The notes: a model not told the origin generated them from the letters alone. 64,000 nucleotides of DNA from Ilyomonas limi (GCF_005233845.1 NZ_SZQL01000006.1:62001-126000); one strand, 5' to 3'. Shown: positions 17,877 to 26,918, numbered from the stretch's first letter. Numbers and translations: made by a program.

Positions 17877-18797
17877 ATGGCTACACCCAAGTTACCAAAA
17901 GACGCATTAGGCAAAGGCATACGCTCGCTGTTGCAGAATATTGATTCGGACCTGAAAACCACTACCGGAACTTTAAAAAATAATGTAGTGGAGCAGGCAA
18001 CCGCAGTTATTCGAGTGCCCCTCACTCAAATACAACTGAACCCCAAAAATCCCAGAAAGGATTTTGATGAACAGTCGTTGATTGAGCTGGCTAATTCCAT
18101 CAAAACTTTTGATATTGTGCAGCCACTTACGGTATGCAAAATAGCTGATGGACAGTATCAGCTGATAGCCGGTGAGCGCCGTTATCGCGCAGCAAAAATT
18201 GCCAACATTAAAGATGTGCCGGTGTATATCCGCCAAGCAAATGATAATGAATTGCTGGAGCTTGCCTTATTGGAAAACCTGCAGCGCGAAGACCTGAATG
18301 CCATAGAAATTGCCCTCAGCTACAAACGCATGATGGATGAACTGGAATACACCCAGGAGCAGGTATCCGACCGTATGGGCAAGGAGCGTAGCACCATTTC
18401 CAATTACATTCGCTTATTAAAATTACCACCAGATATACAGTTGGCAGTGCGCAATGGTAGCATTAGTATGGGACATGCACGTGCATTGATAAATATTGAC
18501 ACGGTGGATAAGCAGCTATTTATTTTTCATGAAATACAAAATAAAAACCTGAGCGTACGGCAAACTGAAGAGCTGGTGCGCAATATGTACAAGGCAGAGC
18601 AGGGACGTGTTAAAACTCCGGTAAAACATACGCTCATGCCTGCATACAAGCGCATAGAAGATAATTTAGCTTCGCATTTTGGTACTAAAGTAAAGTTGTC
18701 TCACAATAACAAAGGCGCTGGCAACATCAGTATCGAGTATTATTCGCTTGAAGAGTTGAACAAGCTGCTCGAAATGATGAATGTGCAGGCCGGCTAA
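17877..18797 (+). CDS. parB: chromosome partitioning protein ParB/Spo0J
   Basis: A 306-residue ParB. Residues about 45-135 form the CTP-binding ParB/sulfiredoxin domain, with the arginine-rich box GERRYRAAK; the central domain has the KorB-type helix-turn-helix (YTQEQVSDRMGKERSTISNYIRLLKLP); the C-terminus is the dimerisation part. It binds parS sites and slides as a CTP-dependent clamp. I saw no obvious parS palindrome in the window. It is followed after 3 bp by the DUF5683 gene. Confidence 0.93.
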   Translation: MATPKLPKDALGKGIRSLLQNIDSDLKTTTGTLKNNVVEQATAVIRVPLTQIQLNPKNPRKDFDEQSLIELANSIKTFDIVQPLTVCKIADGQYQLIAGERRYRAAKIANIKDVPVYIRQANDNELLELALLENLQREDLNAIEIALSYKRMMDELEYTQEQVSDRMGKERSTISNYIRLLKLPPDIQLAVRNGSISMGHARALINIDTVDKQLFIFHEIQNKNLSVRQTEELVRNMYKAEQGRVKTPVKHTLMPAYKRIEDNLASHFGTKVKLSHNNKGAGNISIEYYSLEELNKLLEMMNVQAG

Positions 18798-18800
18798 ATT

Positions 18801-19532
18801 ATGGCACTATTAAACAAAATTTTCCTGTGTATTATATGCTTTGTTGTAAGCGCAAATGCTGCACGGGCGCAGGACACCACAAAGCAGCCCGAACCAGTGA
18901 AACCTTTATTTAATGCACCCACAAACAGTGTAGAAATAAAAACCGACTCTACGAAGGTTATCCCTGCAAAAGGTACTGCAAGTAAAAAAGATTCGGCACG
19001 CGTGTTTAAGCATGACCCACGCAAAGCTACCTTACGCTCTGCCATCATTCCCGGATGGGGGCAGGCATACAACCGCGAATACTGGAAAATACCTATTGTA
19101 TATGGCGCTTTGGCTGTTCCGGTATCTCTATATATCTACAACAACAATTACTACAAAAAAACAAAGTTTGCTTATCAGGCAGTATATGCAGCTACTATGC
19201 AAACACCCGTAGATAAATCGCTCTTGCTTAAGATAGATCCTAAAGTGCTGGACCAGCTCACCGGGCAACCGCTCAACTTAGCTACATATCAAAGCTATCG
19301 CAATAGTTTTAAGCGCGATAAGGATTATAGCCTCCTATGGATATTTATAGTGTGGGGATTGAATGTTGCCGATGCTACCGTATTCGGCCATCTCAAAGAT
19401 TTTGATGTAAGTGATGATTTAAGTATGCAGATACAACCAATGTTTATACCCGAAATAAAAAGTTCAGGTATAGGTTTAGTATTTAATTTGAGGCAACCGG
19501 TGCATAAAATGTTGCCATTGCCAACACAGTAA
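18801..19532 (+). CDS. DUF5683 family exported protein
   Basis: A 243-residue envelope protein with signal peptide MALLNKIFLCIICFVVSANAARAQ. After a low-complexity linker comes the DUF5683 core: RKATLRSAIIPGWGQAYNREYWKIPIVY, a hydrophobic segment (about 95-115), a charged loop, and a second hydrophobic stretch LLWIFIVWGLNVADATVFGHL. The family is conserved next to parB in Bacteroidota and its function is not known. It lies 3 bp after parB, so it is certainly in the same transcript. Confidence 0.82.
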   Translation: MALLNKIFLCIICFVVSANAARAQDTTKQPEPVKPLFNAPTNSVEIKTDSTKVIPAKGTASKKDSARVFKHDPRKATLRSAIIPGWGQAYNREYWKIPIVYGALAVPVSLYIYNNNYYKKTKFAYQAVYAATMQTPVDKSLLLKIDPKVLDQLTGQPLNLATYQSYRNSFKRDKDYSLLWIFIVWGLNVADATVFGHLKDFDVSDDLSMQIQPMFIPEIKSSGIGLVFNLRQPVHKMLPLPTQ

Positions 19533-19552
19533 ATACATTGGATATGTATGCT

Positions 19553-19670
19553 ATGTGAAATTTACGAGTATATTAATGCCTTTGCCGGTGAAAACACCGG
19601 CACATAAGTCCCAGTTGGTGTTCTTCACCAACTGAGGCGTAGTAATGCATCCGATATACGATTTCACATT
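19553..19670. repeat. tandem-hairpin element with imperfect outer arms
   Basis: Two strong hairpins, 19584-19601 (GCCGGTG, loop AAAA, CACCGGC) and 19612-19634 (CAGTTGGTG, loop TTCTT, CACCAACTG), are 10 bp apart. Outer arms near 19553 and 19670 share ATGTGAAAT and AATGC in inverted orientation. There is no ORF. The same two-hairpin design recurs at 13282-13336 and 34540-34593. Confidence 0.65.
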
Positions 19671-19759
19671 ATATATTTTTAGCGTCTGAAATATTTTACC
19701 ATAAAGCAAACTCTATTTTAATCACTCTTACATACATTATTATTTTCAACTTTTTATTT

Positions 19760-20476
19760 ATGAACATTGCACTCATCGGTTATGGCAAAATGGGCAAAGC
19801 AATAGAAGAGCTTGCGATACAGAAGGGACACCCAATTGTCTTAAAAATAGCTTCTCAAATTACCGCAGAGCTAACTGCAGAAAACCTGCAAAAAGCCGAT
19901 GTGGCTATTGAATTTACGAATCCGCACAGTGCAGTAAGTAACCTCAAAACATGCATTGATGCCGGTGTGCCGGTTGTATGTGGCTCTACCGGCTGGCTGC
20001 AACAATGGGACGAAGTAAAAAAGTATTGCGATGAAAAAAACGGCACGCTGCTGTACGCGAGCAACTTTAGTATTGGCGTTAATTTATTTTTTGAATTGAA
20101 TACTTATCTGGCAAAGCTTATGGCTGCTTACCCTGCTTATGAGGTGATGATAGAGGAAATTCATCATACACAAAAGAAGGATGCGCCGAGTGGCACTGCC
20201 ATTACCTTGGCAGAACAAATTTTACAACAAATACAACGCAAAAAAGGCTGGGTGAATGAAGTGAGTAATAATGAGCAAGAGCTTTCTATCATCAGCAAAC
20301 GGATAGACCCTGCACCAGGTACACATACCATCAGATACACGAGTGCTATTGATGATATTGAAATTACGCATACAGCACATAACCGCCAGGGGTTTGCCGG
20401 CGGCGCGGTGTTGGCAGCCGAATTTTTACAAGGTAAAAAAGGTATTTATACAATGAAAGATGTACTGCATTTATAA
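19760..20476 (+). CDS. dapB: 4-hydroxy-tetrahydrodipicolinate reductase
   Basis: A 238-residue DapB, which reduces the DapA product with NAD(P)H in lysine and meso-diaminopimelate synthesis. The dinucleotide loop is GYGKMGKAIEE (8-18), the NAD-contact segment is VCGSTGWL, and the catalytic signature is EIHHTQKKDAPSGTA (about 131-145), with the His pair and Lys expected of the family. It has the short length typical of Bacteroidota. It is downstream of parB and the DUF5683 gene but separated by a 227-bp gap carrying a hairpin element, so it may have its own promoter. A terminator follows at 20588. Confidence 0.92.
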   Translation: MNIALIGYGKMGKAIEELAIQKGHPIVLKIASQITAELTAENLQKADVAIEFTNPHSAVSNLKTCIDAGVPVVCGSTGWLQQWDEVKKYCDEKNGTLLYASNFSIGVNLFFELNTYLAKLMAAYPAYEVMIEEIHHTQKKDAPSGTAITLAEQILQQIQRKKGWVNEVSNNEQELSIISKRIDPAPGTHTIRYTSAIDDIEITHTAHNRQGFAGGAVLAAEFLQGKKGIYTMKDVLHL

Positions 20477-20481
20477 TAACA

Positions 20482-20566
20482 TTTTCAATTAAGTTATACT
20501 GTACAAGTTACAAGCGGGAAACTCAGGGTTTTAAACTGAACATATATGCTGTTACTTAATTGAAAA
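20482..20566. repeat. 13-bp inverted repeat after dapB
   Basis: TTTTCAATTAAGT at 20482-20494 is exactly complementary to 20554-20566. The arms enclose about 60 bp with no gene. Role unknown; it may be an outer stem upstream of the terminator at 20588. Confidence 0.45.
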
Positions 20567-20587
20567 AGGAGATAAGAAAAATATCGT

Positions 20588-20627
20588 AAAAAGCCCGGTG
20601 CAAACATTCATCTGTACCGGGCTTTTT
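20588..20627. terminator. intrinsic terminator between dapB and the M56 gene
   Basis: The stem AAAAAGCCCGGT / ACCGGGCTTTTT encloses a 16-base loop. It has A and T tracts on both sides, so it can serve both dapB (plus) and the convergent peptidase gene (minus). Confidence 0.85.
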
Positions 20628-20650
20628 ATTTCTAAAAATATTGTTCTTTC

Positions 20651-22645
20651 TTATTGCCTGATGGTAATAATTATACTTACATGCTCTGCATTATTAGTTA
20701 CTTCCACTACCTGTATTAAAGGTTTGGCGGGGGGCAAAGGCGGCTGTGCTGGTTGCACCTGCGATTGGGTGGTATAACTATAAATAGTATCATTATCATC
20801 TTCATCGCCATTTGCTGCGTCTGCTGCTTTTTCTATATACACCGGGTTAGTATAAGTCCAGTTAGCAAGCTGATCTGCCGCATTGTTGGGAGTATGTTCA
20901 TCGCTCTTTTTGTAGCACTCATTTTCTTCGGGTATGCTAAAGCTAAAGCTGCGGGCACGTGGCGCAGGATGATTTCTCAATAATCTTTGCAGTAATACTT
21001 CTTGTTGCCGCTGCTTTTCCTTCCTTTCTTTCACTTCTTTTTTAGCAGTAGTTGCTACCTTGTTTTCATTCCATAGCTTATTAAAATCATTACTATTTAT
21101 CCATGTAGTTGCATTATTAATAACTTCATTAAGGTAAGACTGATTAATTAATGCTTCAAGGTTTTGCTGTCTTAGTTTCACCATCTGCTGTTGAGAAGAA
21201 ACAAGGCTTTGCTTTGCTTTTTCAAAATCAACATACAGCTTATTTTTATCCAATGCCATATTTACAGCATTGATAATAAAGGCAGAATCAACAAAGGGAG
21301 AAAGTTGTTTTAGTTCATTCCATTTTACTTTCTTCAATTCTTTCTTTGCTTCTTTTGTTGCTTGCTCAAAGCTGCTGTCTGCATTCAATTTATCCAGCTC
21401 GCTCAGCACAGTTGGCGTTACGGCTGCTAAGGCTTTACCAGCTTCATTCAAACCAGAGCCTACCGCTTTCGGCAAATCGGTCTTTACCATTTCCTGAGTA
21501 GCTTTTTGCACTTCTTCTTTCAACGGTTTTGCAAAAAAAGCAAATGGACTAAAAAACGGATTATTTATCTGTGCTGCCATTGGAGCCAGTACCACTGCTT
21601 TCACTGGTTTAGTAGCGGCAGCTTGCCGTGGTTGTTTTGCCGGTTGCAGCCATGCAATAGAAACCAACATACAAGTAGTAACTACCAATGCTATCATTTG
21701 CTGGCTGTAGTTAAATCTTTTTTGCTGATGGTTGAGCAGTCGCTTTACGCGCCACAACAGTTCGCCTTCACTCTTGCCCTCTGCTTTCATAGCTATTGCC
21801 GGCGAAGCTTGCAGGCATGCAATGCGCAATAAAGCTTCGGCGTACATAGGCGCATTATATTTAAACTGCAATACCCAATCGTCGCAACAATGCTCTCTTT
21901 CTTTATTAATATTTTTACTGATTAATCTTGTAAATGGATTGAAAAAAAGAATGGTTTCAATTACATTCAATAATAAATTGATTAAGTAATCTGCACGCCG
22001 GATGTGTGCCAGTTCGTGCAGCAGAACTGCTTCTAATTGTTGTGTAGTTAAATGGTTAATGGTAGCAATAGGTACAAGAATGATGGGCCTTAAAAAACCA
22101 ATCGTTAAAGGGCAGTTAACCAGTGTAGAAAGATAAATTTTTACCTTCTGCTTAATACCCAATTCCGCTGCCATATTCTGAACAAACAAGCGTATATCCA
22201 TACCTGCTTTTTGCAAGCCTTCCTGCTTTAGCCGGCTGGTGTAGCGATAGCTTTTGAACCATCGTACCACCAGTACACACAACAGGCAGAGATAAGCCAG
22301 CGACAAGTAAGGCAGCAGCATTTCTGCTTTAGCAATGTACGATAAAATATTGTACTTATTGCTTACTATATCGGGCTGATAAACTACTGTATTGTTTTGT
22401 AAAAGCAATTGCGCATCAGCTGTTGCTTTGATACATTGCTGATAGTAAAACTGCAGTGTAACAACAAACCATACAAAACCGGCGAACTGCGCAGTAATTG
22501 CAATCCGGTAGCGGTTGTGTGATGATAATTTTAAACACGCATTGATGATAAGCGTAACCAGCCAAAGCAATGCAACTTGCCAGAGACTGTTAGCAATGGC
22601 GTAGCCCAATGCCTGCAAAAAAGAAGATTGGGATAAAGCTTGCAT
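20651..22645 (-). CDS. BlaR1-like M56 family membrane metallopeptidase
   Basis: A 664-residue membrane protein. Four N-terminal hydrophobic helices (residues 1-120 and around 300-320) surround a gluzincin protease domain: HELAH (about 210-214) binds zinc, and EREHCCDDWVL supplies the third ligand. This is the BlaR1/MecR1 protease, which cleaves its partner repressor after sensing a signal. The beta-lactam-binding C-terminal domain is absent; instead there is a long helical, lysine/glutamine-rich region and a proline-rich tail (VQPAQPPLPPAKP). It follows the BlaI-type gene with a 1-bp gap, so the two form a pair. The signal sensed is unknown. Confidence 0.85.
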   Translation of the reverse strand: MQALSQSSFLQALGYAIANSLWQVALLWLVTLIINACLKLSSHNRYRIAITAQFAGFVWFVVTLQFYYQQCIKATADAQLLLQNNTVVYQPDIVSNKYNILSYIAKAEMLLPYLSLAYLCLLCVLVVRWFKSYRYTSRLKQEGLQKAGMDIRLFVQNMAAELGIKQKVKIYLSTLVNCPLTIGFLRPIILVPIATINHLTTQQLEAVLLHELAHIRRADYLINLLLNVIETILFFNPFTRLISKNINKEREHCCDDWVLQFKYNAPMYAEALLRIACLQASPAIAMKAEGKSEGELLWRVKRLLNHQQKRFNYSQQMIALVVTTCMLVSIAWLQPAKQPRQAAATKPVKAVVLAPMAAQINNPFFSPFAFFAKPLKEEVQKATQEMVKTDLPKAVGSGLNEAGKALAAVTPTVLSELDKLNADSSFEQATKEAKKELKKVKWNELKQLSPFVDSAFIINAVNMALDKNKLYVDFEKAKQSLVSSQQQMVKLRQQNLEALINQSYLNEVINNATTWINSNDFNKLWNENKVATTAKKEVKERKEKQRQQEVLLQRLLRNHPAPRARSFSFSIPEENECYKKSDEHTPNNAADQLANWTYTNPVYIEKAADAANGDEDDNDTIYSYTTQSQVQPAQPPLPPAKPLIQVVEVTNNAEHVSIIITIRQ

Positions 22646-22646
22646 G

Positions 22647-23030
22647 TTAGTGTTTTTTCAGATTGTCAAGCAATTGTTGTATCTCTTTCAACTCATCGGC
22701 CGAAGGTGCTTTGTTGCCGAGCGCGTGCATGACCAACCGGGTGGTGGAACCGCCAAACAGCGAATCCATCATTTTATCCAGCATTTGCGTTTGCGTATGT
22801 TCGCGCGATACTGCTGGCTGGTAAATATGTGTTTTGCCGCTGTCGTTGCGTTTTACCAATCCTTTTTCGTGCATGATTTGCAACAATTTAAGTGTCGTAG
22901 TGTAGCCGCTGTCTTTAAACTCGCTCAACACTTCGTGCACTTCGCGCACAGTAGCTTCTTTTTTATCCCATAACACCCGCAAAATTTCCAATTCACTTTC
23001 GGTAGGCTTTATGCTTTTAAATTCGTTCAT
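22647..23030 (-). CDS. BlaI/MecI/CopY family repressor
   Basis: A 127-residue winged-helix repressor. I start at MNEFKSIKPTESELEIL (23030), the family start, rather than at an in-frame start 8 codons upstream. The DNA-binding part contains WDKKEATVREVHEVLSEFKDSGYTTTLKLLQIMHEKG; the C-terminal helices (TQTQMLDKMMDSLFGG) dimerise. Members are inactivated when a BlaR1-type protease cleaves them; the paired M56 gene begins 1 bp downstream. It probably represses its own operon; I could not identify an operator with certainty. Confidence 0.88.
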   Translation of the reverse strand: MNEFKSIKPTESELEILRVLWDKKEATVREVHEVLSEFKDSGYTTTLKLLQIMHEKGLVKRNDSGKTHIYQPAVSREHTQTQMLDKMMDSLFGGSTTRLVMHALGNKAPSADELKEIQQLLDNLKKH

Positions 23031-23149
23031 TGTACGATTTTTTTCGTAATGCAATATAAAAGAATATCTGCTAATAATTGTTAAAAGAAAGTTTAGGAGC
23101 GCCCAACTTTTTGATGAGTGGCAGTAAAAGAATGATTTATGGGAGAATA

Positions 23150-24001
23150 TTATGCTGAAAGGGAGAGATTATCAATCAGTCGTACGCCATCCAGAAAAGC
23201 GGCAGCTAACACAACTGCATTAGCTGAAGCACCCAGGGCTTTTATTTCCTGCAAAGTATTTGCATCGGCAACGGTTATATAATCTATTTTTTCGAAGCCG
23301 GAAGCCAGCAATTTAGCTTTTGCTTCTTCTATTAATACGGGAATACCTTTCTTAAAAGCATTTTCTTTTATAAATAATAAGGTGCGATATAATACTACTG
23401 CTTTTTTGCGACCTGCTGCGGTTAACCGCATATTGCGACTGCTCATTGCCAGTCCGTCTTCTTCGCGCAAAGTAGGTTGGATACTTAGTGCAATGGGCAA
23501 CTGTTTTAGTTCAATCAATTTATTAATAACCATACATTGCTGATAATCTTTTCTTCCTAAAAACAGTTTATCCGGCTGCACAATGTTTAATAATCGGTCC
23601 ACTACCTGGCATACGCCCTGAAAATGACCGGGACGATACTTACCTTCTAATATATTTTCCAATGCTCCCAGGTTATAATGCGGCAATGTATGTACACCAG
23701 CAGGATATATTTCGTTTACAGAAGGTAGAAAGAGTATATCCATTTCGTGCTGTGTTAATAATAGCATATCCTGCTCAAGGGTAATAGGATATTTTTCAAA
23801 GTCTTTAGGGTCGTTAAATTGGGTGGGATTTACAAAAATGCTGCAAACAGTTACATCACATGCTTTTTTACAAGCATCAATCAGGCTCAAATGTCCCTGA
23901 TGCAAAGCGCCCATGGTAGGCACAAAGCCAATGGTTTTATTTTGTTGTTTTAATGAAGTGATAAATTGATGTAACGCTACAACTTTTTTGAAGATAATCA
24001 T
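23150..24001 (-). CDS. panC: pantothenate synthetase
   Basis: A 283-residue PanC that joins pantoate to beta-alanine using ATP. It carries the nucleotidyl-transferase signatures FVPTMGALHQGHLSLI (with the HxGH motif), FVNPTQFNDPKDFEKYP for pantoate binding, and the KMSKS-like MSSRNMRL loop. It is full-length. panB and panD are not adjacent. It is divergent from the starch-synthase-domain gene across a 515-bp gap full of inverted repeats. Confidence 0.94.
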   Translation of the reverse strand: MIIFKKVVALHQFITSLKQQNKTIGFVPTMGALHQGHLSLIDACKKACDVTVCSIFVNPTQFNDPKDFEKYPITLEQDMLLLTQHEMDILFLPSVNEIYPAGVHTLPHYNLGALENILEGKYRPGHFQGVCQVVDRLLNIVQPDKLFLGRKDYQQCMVINKLIELKQLPIALSIQPTLREEDGLAMSSRNMRLTAAGRKKAVVLYRTLLFIKENAFKKGIPVLIEEAKAKLLASGFEKIDYITVADANTLQEIKALGASANAVVLAAAFLDGVRLIDNLSLSA

Positions 24002-24096
24002 GTACTATGTGCTTAGAATGCGCGCAAAGTTGTGGTAAAGAAGCGAGATTGTGAGTAGTGAGTAATAAATATAAATAGCCAGTTTCGTAAACTGTC

Positions 24097-24397
24097 TAAA
24101 CGCTGGCAGCGTTCAAACTGCAAGTGTTCGAAAGCTGCTGAAGTGCAATCTTATGCTGCGTCATTGCGAGCGGAGTGAAGCAATCTGTAGATGATAGTAC
24201 AATCGGGCTAAGCCATTAGCATTAATGCACTAATCAATGATAAACTTTATTATAAACATCAATTAACCTGTTAATGATTTACGGCTATGCACAGACTGCT
24301 TCACTTAAGCTCGCAGTGACGATGTTGCTTTACTTTCAAGCATAGAACGCAGGTTTCGAACACTTTTGCTTCTAAACCCTGTCAGTATTAGCGTTTA
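24097..24397. repeat. nested inverted-repeat element
   Basis: Three inverted arms nest inside each other. The outer arms are TAAACGCT (24097-24104) and its complement at 24390-24397. The middle arms are AAGTGTTCGAAA (24122-24133) and its exact complement at 24354-24365. The inner arms are 24159-24188 (starting CGTCATTGCGAGCGGAG) and 24291-24321, which agree except for a few bases. The inner sequence belongs to the widespread CGTCATTGCGAGC palindromic repeat seen in many genomes. No ORF; it fills the panC-GT5 intergenic gap. Confidence 0.7.
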
Positions 24398-24441
24398 AAA
24401 TGCTAAAGCTTTTCAATTATAAGACCGCTAATACAACGCTA

Positions 24442-24472
24442 TTGCATCTTTTAGCTTATTTTCTTACTTTTG
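24442..24472 (+). promoter_or_regulatory. putative promoter of the GT5 gene
   Basis: The -7 box TACTTTTG (24465-24472) matches TAnnTTTG exactly. A TTG at 24442-24444 lies 20 bp before it, the distance expected for the Bacteroidota -33 element. The start codon is 45 bp downstream. Confidence 0.6.
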
Positions 24473-24516
24473 CACACCTTTTTTCTAAAAATTACCGGTA
24501 AAACCGGTGCTTCCGA

Positions 24517-25335
24517 ATGTTAACGAAGAAACGAATTTTATTTATTGCCACCGAAATGTCTCCTTATTTAGAACTTACAGAGTTTGCGGAGGTGATAAAC
24601 AAGCTTGCAATTACCTGCAACAACAATGGATACGAAGTGCGTTGTATTATGCCGCGTTTTGGAGTGATCAACGAGCGGCGTCATCGCCTGCACGAAGTAG
24701 TACGGCTTTCGGGTATCAATGTATCGGTTGATAACGATGATTATCCGTTGCAGATAAAAGTAGCTTCGTTGCCTACAGCCCGGCTACAGGTGTATTTTTT
24801 AGATAATGAAGATTTTTTTAAGCGTAAGCACGCTTTTACCGATGATAATGATGAATGGTATGAAGATAACGGACTGCGTACCATTTTCTTTTGCAAAGGC
24901 GCTTTGGAAACAGTAAAGAAATTTGGCTGGCCACCCGATGTTATCCATTGCAGCGGCTGGATGACAGGTTTAATACCGATGTATATTAAAACGGCCTATA
25001 AAAGAGATGCGGTATTCAGCCAGAGCAAAATTGTTTATACTATTGGTGAAAATACTTTTAACGATAGTCTGGGAAAAGATTTTACCCAGCTTGCAAATAT
25101 TCACGCCAATATCAAAGAAAAAGACCTTGAACCTTTTAAAGAAGCCGATAATACTGCCTTATTCAGAGGCGGCGCCACGTTTGCCGATGCGATAACCTTT
25201 GGCTCGGAGAACGTGGATAAAAAACTGCTGGCAGAGTTTACAAAGGTGAAAGGTAAGAAGATCATTCCCTTTACTGACTGGACGGGTGATTTAACACCGT
25301 ATTTAGATTTGTATAACGAGCTTGCAGCCAAGTAA
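24517..25335 (+). CDS. glycogen/starch synthase catalytic-domain protein (GT5, N-terminal half only)
   Basis: A 272-residue protein matching only the N-terminal Rossmann domain of GT5 glycogen synthases: KKRILFIATEMSPYLELTEFAEVINKLA corresponds to the ADP-glucose-binding start (normally K-T/S-GGLGDV), and VIHCSGWMTGLIP to the H-DWH-A segment. The C-terminal GT1-type domain that carries the catalytic Glu is missing, and the usual glycine-rich loop is degraded to ELTEFAEV. Such short forms are common in Bacteroidota and may not make glycogen. It is followed 18 bp later by a DUF4270 gene on the same strand. Confidence 0.75.
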   Translation: MLTKKRILFIATEMSPYLELTEFAEVINKLAITCNNNGYEVRCIMPRFGVINERRHRLHEVVRLSGINVSVDNDDYPLQIKVASLPTARLQVYFLDNEDFFKRKHAFTDDNDEWYEDNGLRTIFFCKGALETVKKFGWPPDVIHCSGWMTGLIPMYIKTAYKRDAVFSQSKIVYTIGENTFNDSLGKDFTQLANIHANIKEKDLEPFKEADNTALFRGGATFADAITFGSENVDKKLLAEFTKVKGKKIIPFTDWTGDLTPYLDLYNELAAK

Positions 25336-25353
25336 CCCTCTTGAATTTATACT

Positions 25354-26865
25354 GTGAAAATCAATTATTTAGCTGCTTTTTTTGGCAGCATTACCTTATT
25401 ATTTGCAGCTTGTACAAAAATTACCAGTACCGATATTGGTACTGACCTGATACCGGCTGTAGATGGCGTAAACACCAAGGACACTACTATAACTGTTTAT
25501 GCAAAAAACGCAGGTACCGATACAATTACTCCAACGCTGGCGCAAATACATGTGGTAGGCAATATGGAAGACCCGCTGTTTGGCACTACCGATGCACGTA
25601 TCAACTTTCAGTTATCACTACCGTCTTCCAACTTTTCTTTTGAAAACAGCAAAGAGAATTTGTTTTTAGATTCCGTAGTGCTGGTGTTATCTTATAATGG
25701 TGTCTGGGGCGATAGTACCAGACCGGTAACGCTGCATGTAAACGAACTGGATAACGGGCAAACCTTTTTGCCCGATACAACTGCCGGTCAATATGACCCT
25801 TATATTGGAGGCTATTCGGGCACTTATAATAATACGGTAAACCTTACGGCTTTTACCAGTCTTACGGATGCTCCAACTACTGTTTATCCAACTTCTTTAG
25901 ACGACAGCATTCATGTGTATAATGATTCCGGTATCAACATGATAAGAATTCGGCTGAATGATGCTTTCGGAGCAAGATTGTTGAATTATGATACTTTGAC
26001 CGCTTATAAAAACGATTCTACTTTTCATAACTATCTGAAAGGCTTACAGGTATTTGCTGATCAGGGCACTTATAATAATGCACTGTTGAAAATCGGGCTT
26101 ACTGATGACAATACTAAATTAGCCTTGTATTACCGTTATCATCCCAAGGATAGTGCTGCTACTGTAATAGATACTACTGTAAGGTACTTTACCGTTGCAG
26201 GTGACTGTGCCCATTCCAATTATATTAACAGAGACAGAAGTAAAGGCGAAATAAATGCTTACCTGCCGCCCAACCCTGCTGATACGAATGATAATCTGAT
26301 ATACATTCAGGCAGGTCCCGGCACATTTGCAACAGTTACTATTGATAGTGCTGCATTGGCACAAATGCCTAATTATATTATTCATCGTGCCGAACTGCTG
26401 CTGGAGCAGGCTGTGGACCCATCGGATACTTATTATACGCCACCATATTTGTTCTTATTGGCAAAAAACGACACATCACAGTTTGTAATACCCGGTTTTA
26501 ATGCCAATAATGTTTCCACTGCTGACGCTGTTTTTTCTTCATCGTACTTAGCCAACTATTCCGATTTTGGCGGCATACCAAGGAAAAATACAACCAACAA
26601 TAGTTTGTATTCATTTAACATTTCAAGGTATGTGCAGGGCATTGTTACAAAAGACAATAAACAGCATCCGTTTGTGCTATATGCGCCTTTCAACAAGCCA
26701 TTCCAGCTATACGAGTCACTGCCTATTACTTCGTCGCGCGGCTATGTATCCAATTCGCCTACCAATACCGCCGGATGCGGACGCGTAAGGTTGTATGGCG
26801 GCGATGGCGATTTAACCAATATTCACCGCATGCGGCTGCATATTGTTTATTCAGAACCACATTAA
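25354..26865 (+). CDS. DUF4270 lipoprotein
   Basis: A 503-residue exported lipoprotein starting at a GTG codon. The hydrophobic leader ends in LLFAACTKI, a lipobox, so the protein is lipid-anchored. DUF4270 features are present: DIGTDLIPAVDGVNTKDTT near the N-terminus, GNMEDPLFGTTDARINFQL, and a C-terminal beta-rich part ending IVYSEPH. The family is common in Bacteroidota and of unknown function, often beside a short GT5 gene as here. The 18-bp gap indicates co-transcription. Confidence 0.85.
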   Translation: MKINYLAAFFGSITLLFAACTKITSTDIGTDLIPAVDGVNTKDTTITVYAKNAGTDTITPTLAQIHVVGNMEDPLFGTTDARINFQLSLPSSNFSFENSKENLFLDSVVLVLSYNGVWGDSTRPVTLHVNELDNGQTFLPDTTAGQYDPYIGGYSGTYNNTVNLTAFTSLTDAPTTVYPTSLDDSIHVYNDSGINMIRIRLNDAFGARLLNYDTLTAYKNDSTFHNYLKGLQVFADQGTYNNALLKIGLTDDNTKLALYYRYHPKDSAATVIDTTVRYFTVAGDCAHSNYINRDRSKGEINAYLPPNPADTNDNLIYIQAGPGTFATVTIDSAALAQMPNYIIHRAELLLEQAVDPSDTYYTPPYLFLLAKNDTSQFVIPGFNANNVSTADAVFSSSYLANYSDFGGIPRKNTTNNSLYSFNISRYVQGIVTKDNKQHPFVLYAPFNKPFQLYESLPITSSRGYVSNSPTNTAGCGRVRLYGGDGDLTNIHRMRLHIVYSEPH

Positions 26866-26882
26866 TTTATTTTGGCAAAGCT

Positions 26883-26890
26883 TATCTTTG
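26883..26890 (+). promoter_or_regulatory. putative -7 box upstream of metK
   Basis: TATCTTTG fits TAnnTTTG and lies 28 bp before the metK start. The -33 region is unclear. It would give metK its own promoter despite the close upstream gene. Confidence 0.45.
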
Positions 26891-26918
26891 ACCACTTTCA
26901 AAAAATTGGAGTAATACA

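Noticed and set aside
16960-18800. parS site near parAB
   Set aside because: I looked for a GTTTCACGTGAAAC-like palindrome and found none that I could support.
24159-24321. Possible CRISPR-like repeats
   Set aside because: The units are inverted pairs, not regularly spaced direct repeats, and there are no cas genes in the window.
26866-26918. SAM riboswitch before metK
   Set aside because: The gap is only 53 bp and shows no multi-helix structure; a -7 box explains it better.
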